The notes under the pieces are model-generated. The model had not been told where the DNA came from and searched no databases. It worked only from the letters and a program-made list of their open reading frames with translations. From positions 1 to 51,048 of the forward strand of contig JAKIWS010000008.1 of NCBI GenBank assembly GCA_022749895.1: a stretch of 51,048 nucleotides of DNA, given 5' to 3'. The position numbers and the translations under genes were made by a program. Origin of the DNA: Thermoplasmata archaeon (lineage in GTDB: Archaea; Thermoplasmatota; Thermoplasmata; Lutacidiplasmatales; UBA184). Shown piece by piece: positions 15,969-20,724 of this stretch (position 1 is its first letter; every line of letters starts with the position of its first letter).

Positions 15969-16146
15969 AACATTGCGCGATTCCGCGAGCCCGGTTCGCT
16001 CCGAGGCCCCCGGGAGTTCAGCACGAGTCGCCGCGATGACGGTTAGGTTGCGGTGGGATCGAAACGGGGTCTCGCCTCTCCTCAACACTGCTGGGCCCGT
16101 CATCCATTTGAACCGAGTGGATGTGGGCCCCCGGGAGCGTTCCGGC

Positions 16147-16962
16147 GTGATCCCCGAGCACGAGCGATACGTAATCCGGGGCGGAAAGGAGGGGTACGGC
16201 CGCCTCTTGGTGCTCGCGCGCAAATGTTGGCCGGACACCTTTGCCCTTTTCCAGCGCGCCGGGGTAACGGCGGGCATGCGCTGCCTCGACCTCGGTTGCG
16301 GCGGAGGCGCGGTAACTCTGGAGATGGCCAGAATGGTCGCCCCTGGGGGAAACGTCGTCGGCATCGACATGGATGAAGTCAAACTCGAACTCGCGCGGCA
16401 AGCGGCGGCCAAGCGCCATCTCGCGAATGTCGAGTTCCGGAAGATGAACGTCAACGACTGGAACGAACTCGGCGCGTACGACGCGATCTACTCGAGGTTT
16501 CTCCTACAGCACCTCAGTCGACCGATTGAACTTCTTCGGCGCATGTGGGCCGGGGTCCGTCCCGGTGGACTCCTCATGGTTGAAGACGCGGATTTTGAGG
16601 GGTGGTGCTGCGACCCACCGAACGACGCGTTCGACTTCTTCGTGCGCAGCTACAACGAGGTGGTCCGGCGGAACGGCGGGGATCCGACGCTCGGGCGGAG
16701 GCTGCACCGGTATTTTCTCGAGGCGGGTATCCCCGATTCGCATCTCGCGGTGGTCCAGTCGGTAAGCGTCGAGGGCGAGGCGAAGACGCTGCCGTGGTCC
16801 ACCCTGAAATTCTCGTCCGAGGCGATCGTCGCCGCCCACCTGGCCAGTCCCGCCGAACTTAGCGTCGCGCTGGCGACCCTGGAGAAGTTTACCAACGATC
16901 CGACCACGCTCGTTTCCGGGCCTCGCAACTTCCAGGTCTGGTCAAGGCGCAAGTCCACCTGA
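16147..16962 (+). CDS. Class I SAM-dependent methyltransferase
   Basis: From the GTG at 16147 the protein has 271 residues. Motif I is CLDLGCGGGAVTLEMAR, the acidic ribose-binding motif is NVVGIDMDEVKLELAR, and later motifs are YDAIYSRFLLQHL and VRPGGLLMVEDADF. These define a Rossmann-fold methyltransferase of the UbiE/MenG-like small-molecule group. The substrate is unknown. The frame is open back to 15973, but those residues do not resemble the family, whose N-terminus typically resembles YVIRGGKEGYGRLLVLAR; hence the GTG. The stop is followed after 18 nt by a tRNA-end repeat and after about 55 nt by T-tracts. It forms a one-gene module between repeats 2 and 3. Confidence 0.85.
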   Translation: MIPEHERYVIRGGKEGYGRLLVLARKCWPDTFALFQRAGVTAGMRCLDLGCGGGAVTLEMARMVAPGGNVVGIDMDEVKLELARQAAAKRHLANVEFRKMNVNDWNELGAYDAIYSRFLLQHLSRPIELLRRMWAGVRPGGLLMVEDADFEGWCCDPPNDAFDFFVRSYNEVVRRNGGDPTLGRRLHRYFLEAGIPDSHLAVVQSVSVEGEAKTLPWSTLKFSSEAIVAAHLASPAELSVALATLEKFTNDPTTLVSGPRNFQVWSRRKST

Positions 16963-16980
16963 TGGCGGCATCGGGGCTTG

Positions 16981-17001
16981 TCGCCCCGAGCGGGTTCGAA
17001 C
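16981..17001 (-). repeat. att-like copy 3, downstream of the integrase gene
   Basis: TCGCCCCGAGCGGGTTCGAAC matches the tRNA-Gln 3' end at 19 of 21 positions and extends through the complete T-loop TTCGAA. It lies 18 nt after the methyltransferase stop and 50 nt beyond the integrase stop, where an integrase-proximal att site would be expected. With upstream GGGGC at 16973-16977 it can form a GGGGC-TTGTC-GCCCC hairpin. Confidence 0.8.
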
Positions 17002-17015
17002 GTCTCCGATAGAGA

Positions 17016-17028
17016 TTTTGCCGTTTTT
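17016..17028 (+). terminator. Oligo-T terminator after the methyltransferase
   Basis: TTTT and TTTTT tracts separated by 4 nt stand out in this GC-rich DNA shortly after the methyltransferase gene. Archaeal RNA polymerase terminates at such T-tracts. Confidence 0.45.
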
Positions 17029-17050
17029 GGCCATCTGGAGCTCCTTCCCA

Positions 17051-18157
17051 CTAAGCGAGGACCCGAGCGGGAAACACCCGATTCATGACGCGCATTGACT
17101 CCAGCGCGTCCTCCTCGTTCAGGCCGAGGTACTTCTTCGTTTCCCGCGTGTCTTCGTGCCCCATCAGGTAGGCAACCTTCTCGATGGGGACGTCGTGGTC
17201 CCAAAGCGTCCTGCCGAAGGTCCGACGGAGAACGTGGTTGAGGCCGTCTGGCCGTTTGATGCCGGTCGACTCGAACGCCGGCCGCATCCATATCCGGTCC
17301 ACGTACGACTTCGACCATACCTTGAGTCCGCCTCCGGTTTGCCGCACGAATACGAACCCGGAATCGGGCCCCCGCTGTCCTCTCGCTTCCTCGGCACGAT
17401 GGGCTAGGAGCTCCGGCGCAATTCGGCGTACTTCGTCGTGCCAAGGGACCATGCGGACTTTCTCGCCCGCCTGGCCCTTCAGCGAGCCGTGTACGCGCAG
17501 CGCGTCGGGGTACCGATCGAAGTCCAGCTCGGTGGTCCGAATCCGAAGGACCTCGCATCGCCGAAGTCCCATCAGCATCTCCAATCCCACAGCCGCGTGG
17601 CACTGGATTCCGAGCGTCTCGGCAACCGTCAGCAGCCGGACGCCTTGCTCTGGCTTCAGGTAGTCGCGCCGCCGAACCCCGACATTCGGGAAGTGGAGGT
17701 GTCGATTCTCCACGGTCAGGTTGTTGTGCGCCTTGAGAAATCCGTTCAGGAGGCACACGTTGTACGCCCTGGTCCGCGGAGCCAAGCCGAGCTGCTCGGA
17801 GGTCGCAGGGCGCCAACCCCCGGTGAGCAAGGCGTCCAACTCCCTTTCGGCGAATCGCTCCGGATGGCACGTCAGTCCTGCCCGCTCGAGGAGGTCGGCG
17901 GCCTCAGCCAAGACCCGCCGAATCTCCAGATAGTGCCGCCTCGAAATGCCTGCTTTCCGCTTCTCCGCATACCACCCGATCCTCTCTCTCCCACCCCTCG
18001 CCGTTGTCGGCAGAGGTGCCTCCGAGGAGGCGGTCGTCGTCCAGACTAATGAATGCTGTCGTGCGCTCAGGGGACCGGCTACTGAAGGGCGTGGTGGGAC
18101 GTCCCGCTCGAGTACGTGGATCGAGCTCAACAAGCGAACCCTCCAATCGGAGAACAC
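17051..18157 (-). CDS. Tyrosine recombinase (integrase), XerA-like
   Basis: The 368-residue ORF has a complete tyrosine-recombinase catalytic set: Arg199 in MGLRRCEVLRI, Lys227 in GSLKGQ, His308 and Arg311 in HVLRRTF, His334 in LMGHED and Tyr343 in KKYLGL. Residues 62-155 form an N-terminal SAM-like core-binding domain. The first 55 residues look unrelated and low in complexity, so the GTG at 18157 is only the longest choice and the real start may be internal. It is not split by an att site, unlike SSV-type integrases. It lies between tRNA-end repeats 3 and 4 and is the only recombinase seen, so it is the natural candidate to act on all the repeats. Confidence 0.92.
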   Translation of the reverse strand: MFSDWRVRLLSSIHVLERDVPPRPSVAGPLSARQHSLVWTTTASSEAPLPTTARGGRERIGWYAEKRKAGISRRHYLEIRRVLAEAADLLERAGLTCHPERFAERELDALLTGGWRPATSEQLGLAPRTRAYNVCLLNGFLKAHNNLTVENRHLHFPNVGVRRRDYLKPEQGVRLLTVAETLGIQCHAAVGLEMLMGLRRCEVLRIRTTELDFDRYPDALRVHGSLKGQAGEKVRMVPWHDEVRRIAPELLAHRAEEARGQRGPDSGFVFVRQTGGGLKVWSKSYVDRIWMRPAFESTGIKRPDGLNHVLRRTFGRTLWDHDVPIEKVAYLMGHEDTRETKKYLGLNEEDALESMRVMNRVFPARVLA

Positions 18158-18227
18158 GCCAGAACTCGCGCCGGCGAATCATCTCTCGGCCCGCTTATGG
18201 GCGGGCTCATCCTCGGGCGATACATCC

Positions 18228-18698
18228 GTGTCGTCAGGAAGTTACAGTCAGGCGGACCCCGTTCCGAAGCATCGGGGCTTAGGGACCGTTCTTCTCGTGC
18301 TTTCGGTGCCGCTTGCCGTCGTGGGCATTCTCTTCCAGTTCTATCCCAGCCACCACGGTTGCACTGCGGGTGCTTTCGGCTACTGCTTCTCGATGGGAGA
18401 CATTCACCCCTACGCCTGGGTCGGTGACTTCTTGCTCGTCTTCTTCGGTCTGTTTGTGGTCTTAGGATTGGCTTTCTTCTTCTGGACTCCCGAACAGTCG
18501 TACCCCAGTCCGCAAGTTTGGTACGTTCCCGTGCCTCCTCCGCCGCCCCCTCCCCCCGCAGGGGCCGCTTCAGTGATCGTCCAGGTCCAACAGGCGCCCG
18601 CAGTGGCTCCGAAAGTTTTGATGACCTGTCGCCATTGCGGTAACGTGTTCGATGTGACCCTCGGCCGCTGCAACCGCTGCGGGGCACCGTTATCATAG
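18228..18698 (+). CDS. Two-helix membrane protein with C-terminal zinc ribbon
   Basis: From the GTG at 18228 the protein has 156 residues. Helix 1 is about residues 18-38 and helix 2 about 65-86. A run of eight prolines follows near 103-110, and a C-terminal zinc ribbon holds Cys134, Cys137, Cys148 and Cys151 (CRHCGNV...CNRCGAPLS). The topology places the ribbon in the cytoplasm on a proline stalk. The frame continues upstream to 17946 across the integrase 5' end, which is implausible; the GTG lies about 31 nt after a TATA-like CTTATGG. The function is unknown. A variant of the att core (GGGCGGATTCGGGC) begins at the stop codon. Confidence 0.7.
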   Translation: MSSGSYSQADPVPKHRGLGTVLLVLSVPLAVVGILFQFYPSHHGCTAGAFGYCFSMGDIHPYAWVGDFLLVFFGLFVVLGLAFFFWTPEQSYPSPQVWYVPVPPPPPPPPAGAASVIVQVQQAPAVAPKVLMTCRHCGNVFDVTLGRCNRCGAPLS

Positions 18699-18712
18699 GG
18701 GCGGATTCGGGC
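18699..18712. repeat. 14-nt repeat GGGCGGATTCGGGC, copy A
   Basis: This sequence recurs exactly at 19444-19457. Its core GCGGATTCG is shared with the tRNA-Gln-end repeats, so it may be a diverged att. The two copies flank the zinc-ribbon gene at 18857. Confidence 0.5.
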
Positions 18713-18856
18713 GGTTGAACGGCACAATCGTCTTCTCGGGGGCGGCCCTCCGGAAACGTCGATGTCCCCGACCCTCGACCAAGTCCGTCCGGCCCATCCG
18801 GGTTCTCGGGGACGAAGACCCCACATGAGTTGCCGTAGAGTTCTCGGGTAGGGGTC

Positions 18857-19108
18857 ATGGCGGCGGCATTACCTTCGGAATGCCCTCGGTGCCGGCAACC
18901 AATGGACCCGGGGTTCGTCCGCCCGCGTGGGGACATCCGGTGGTACGACGAACCAGATCAGCGGGCCGGGATCCGACTCACCAAGATTGGGTTTATTGTC
19001 CGCGCTTTCCCAACACTCCGATGTCCAAGCTGCCACCTGCTGCTGGTGGATTACTCGTCGCACGCGGTCGACTTGGCAAGCTTCCCGGGAGGAAGAGGTC
19101 GAGCTTAA
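18857..19108 (+). CDS. Small zinc-ribbon protein (DUF6487-like)
   Basis: The 83-residue protein has two CxxC knuckles: Cys9/Cys12 (ECPRCRQPMDPGFV) and Cys56/Cys59 (LRCPSCHLLLVDYS). The segment RPRGDIRWYDEP between them matches the pattern of small zinc-ribbon proteins annotated as DUF6487-like. The role is unknown. A GGGGTC stretch just before the ATG may act as a ribosome binding site. It is in the island, between the two copies of the 14-nt GGGCGGATTCGGGC repeat. Confidence 0.75.
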   Translation: MAAALPSECPRCRQPMDPGFVRPRGDIRWYDEPDQRAGIRLTKIGFIVRAFPTLRCPSCHLLLVDYSSHAVDLASFPGGRGRA

Positions 19109-19334
19109 CCGTCGGACGCAGGGCATCCCCCCGGACATAGCTGGGAAGAACGGGGCGGTTTCGGCCTTCGGAGCTCCTCCCGCTGGCGCTTCTCGAGCGG
19201 CGGAGGTTTCCCCCGCTCGGGGGTTGTTCCCGCTGCAGGGTCGGGGTACGGGCCGGTCGAGCATGGTCTAATTCGACTCGGGCATTTTCCCCGCCGCGTC
19301 GGTTGTAGAGGTCGACCGGGCAGCGGCCTATCCG

Positions 19335-19354
19335 GCGAAATAGGGCAATTTCGC
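19335..19354. repeat. Inverted repeat next to att-like copy 4
   Basis: GCGAAAT-AGGGCA-ATTTCGC is a perfect 7-bp stem with a 6-nt loop, ending 7 nt before the tRNA-end repeat at 19362. The outer CCGG sequences on both sides extend the symmetry with a 2-nt bulge. Confidence 0.5.
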
Positions 19355-19361
19355 TACCGGA

Positions 19362-19378
19362 TAGCCCCGAGCGGATTT
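19362..19378 (-). repeat. att-like copy 4 of the tRNA-Gln 3' end
   Basis: TAGCCCCGAGCGGATTT matches the tRNA-Gln end for 16 nt, then T replaces C, and the next G matches again. The flanks differ. It precedes the small membrane-protein module. Confidence 0.8.
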
Positions 19379-19443
19379 GCCTGCTCTTCCATTGCCAATG
19401 GGATACACCACTGGCGAGAGATGACTGACCCAACTGCGGACGT

Positions 19444-19457
19444 GGGCGGATTCGGGC
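19444..19457. repeat. 14-nt repeat GGGCGGATTCGGGC, copy B
   Basis: This is an exact second copy of the sequence at 18699-18712, 745 bp apart, with the GCGGATTCG core shared with the att-like repeats. Confidence 0.5.
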
Positions 19458-19526
19458 CGGCTCCGCAGGCTCGCACCAGCCGCGGTCGCAAACAGTGAAA
19501 GCTCGCCCTTGCATACCCCTTCCGGC

Positions 19527-19778
19527 ATGGCCACCACTCTTCCGTTATTTCTTGGGACGGAACCCTCAAATTGGACAACTTGGGTCGCGGTTGGGATTGG
19601 AGTCACCTTGGTGGGTGCGCTCATCTTCTTCTTTTCGGGCGGGCTCACCTCGCCCAACGGGGGAATCGTGTACGGTTCGTTTCTCTTATCGGTCTTCGTG
19701 ATCGGTCTCGGTGTGATTACAATCGTCGGGGGGTACTTGGTTCGTCGGAGGCGTAGGGCAGCCGAACCGGCGCCGTGA
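19527..19778 (+). CDS. Small two-helix membrane protein, unknown function
   Basis: The ATG at 19527 gives 83 residues. Two transmembrane helices are visible (WVAVGIGVTLVGALIFFFSGG and SFLLSVFVIGLGVITIVGGYLV), joined by a short loop and followed by a strongly basic RRRRR tail, which puts the C-terminus in the cytoplasm. A TTG at 19509 would add six residues. No family was recognised. It is the only gene between repeats 4 and 5, and its stop is followed after 42 nt by repeat 5. Confidence 0.65.
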   Translation: MATTLPLFLGTEPSNWTTWVAVGIGVTLVGALIFFFSGGLTSPNGGIVYGSFLLSVFVIGLGVITIVGGYLVRRRRRAAEPAP

Positions 19779-19820
19779 ATCTTGGGAGTAGGCGCGGCCA
19801 AGCGAACCTCGACCGGCGAA

Positions 19821-19837
19821 TAGCCCCGAGCGGATTC
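19821..19837 (-). repeat. att-like copy 5 of the tRNA-Gln 3' end
   Basis: TAGCCCCGAGCGGATTC matches the tRNA-Gln end at 17/17 positions, after which the sequences diverge. It lies 43 nt after the stop of the small membrane-protein gene. Confidence 0.85.
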
Positions 19838-19931
19838 TCCTGTCGTTGCCGAGAACTGTGGAAACACCGGCGACGCTGCTCGAGACGGTCCGAAGAGGGA
19901 GAGGTGAAAAGATCGGGGTACCCGCAGTCCG

Positions 19932-20369
19932 TCAAACCGATAGGAACGGAGTCGTGTAGTCGCCCGTAAAGCTGGCGTTCGCTGAAGTGTCCGGTCGCTG
20001 GTCGGGGGTAACGCTGAACACGTAGAGTCCGCCGGTCGACACGGTGGAGAATGACCCCGAATTCCCAAGGCCGGAGTAGACCGATACCAAAGGAGCGCCA
20101 AGCATGGCTGCCGTGTAGATTGTGAAATTGATCATCCGACCATCCATATCATTCCAACTCACACTCATCGCTGAGCCGCTTGGGACCTCCTGGTTCGGAT
20201 TGTAGACAGACCCCGGATTTGTCGGGCAGCCAGGGCAGGGCGCGAAGTTCGTCACTCCGGAGAATGGGTGATGATTCAGATGGAGAACTGCGAGAGCGAC
20301 CAGGAGGCTGGCGGCCACGACCAGCGAGGTCGTCGCGATGATCCACGCGAGGCGAGACGATCGTCTCAT
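19932..20369 (-). CDS. Secreted or membrane-anchored small protein, unknown function
   Basis: The 145-residue protein has a basic start (MRRSSR), one N-terminal hydrophobic helix (LAWIIATTSLVVAASLLVALAVL) and a Ser/Thr/Gly/Asn-rich outer domain of about 115 residues. The outer domain holds CPGC and strands such as MSVSWNDMDGRMINFTIY and LYVFSVTP. It is probably anchored outside the membrane as a beta-sandwich. The general layout resembles the outer domain of the protein at 5977-6732, without clear homology. A TATA-like TTAATAG lies about 40 nt upstream. It occupies the module between repeat 5 and the tRNA gene. Confidence 0.7.
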   Translation of the reverse strand: MRRSSRLAWIIATTSLVVAASLLVALAVLHLNHHPFSGVTNFAPCPGCPTNPGSVYNPNQEVPSGSAMSVSWNDMDGRMINFTIYTAAMLGAPLVSVYSGLGNSGSFSTVSTGGLYVFSVTPDQRPDTSANASFTGDYTTPFLSV

Positions 20370-20470
20370 CGCGCGGACACCGGATTCAGCACGATGCCCG
20401 CGTCGCTATTAACCCAAAAGGCCGGGCTGACTCGTCTCGGTTCGGGGCGGGAACGGTCGCCGGAGGTGCA

Positions 20471-20543
20471 TAGCCCCGAGCGGATTCGAACCGCTGTCGC
20501 CGGCTCCAAAGGCCAGCATGCTTGGCCACTACACCACGGGGCT
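20471..20543 (-). tRNA. trnQ: tRNA-Gln (anticodon TTG); integration target
   Basis: Read on the minus strand from 20543 to 20471, the 73 nt fold into a full cloverleaf. The acceptor stem is AGCCCCG/CGGGGCT and the D-stem is GTGT/GCAT (with two wobble pairs). The anticodon stem CTGGC/GCCGG carries loop CTTTGGA, so the anticodon is TTG (Gln, codon CAA). The T-stem AGCGG/CCGCT carries TTCGAAT, and the discriminator is A. CCA is not encoded. There is no intron. Its last 18 nt are the sequence repeated at 15020, 15951, 16981, 19362 and 19821. Confidence 0.95.
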
Positions 20544-20567
20544 ACGACTAGGATTGAGGACCGGGCG

Positions 20568-20574
20568 TAATAAG
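20568..20574 (-). promoter_or_regulatory. TATA box for tRNA-Gln
   Basis: CTTATTA on the minus strand is centred 28 nt before the tRNA 5' end at 20543, the expected spacing. Confidence 0.6.
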
Positions 20575-20724
20575 TCCGTGGAATCGTGAGCTTCTAGGTC
20601 GCCCGTAGGTAGTTTCGCGTCCCGCAGCCGAAGAAGGTCTGGGGTGCTTTGGGCGGCAGAGGCTTATGGACCCCGGAGATTCGTCGGTCGGGATGGCGGG
20701 CCCTGCGGGCGCCACCCAATTTGT

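Larger units (their letters stand above)
19109..19526. other. Intergenic region holding att-like copy 4
   Basis: In these 418 bp no ORF on either strand looks real. Visible elements are a hairpin at 19335-19354, the tRNA-Gln-end repeat at 19362 and the second copy of the 14-nt repeat at 19444. It is probably the scar of module junctions. Confidence 0.5.

Noticed and set aside
15973-16146. 58-residue N-terminal extension of the island methyltransferase
   Set aside because: The residues are Arg/Pro/Ser-rich and the family begins at the ERYVIRGGKEGY segment, so the extension is probably non-coding and abuts the att-like repeat at 15951.
17946-18227. Upstream extension of the 18228 zinc-ribbon membrane protein
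   Set aside because: It would run antisense through the integrase N-terminal region, and the residues are unlike the rest. A GTG at 18228 gives a sensible N-terminus.
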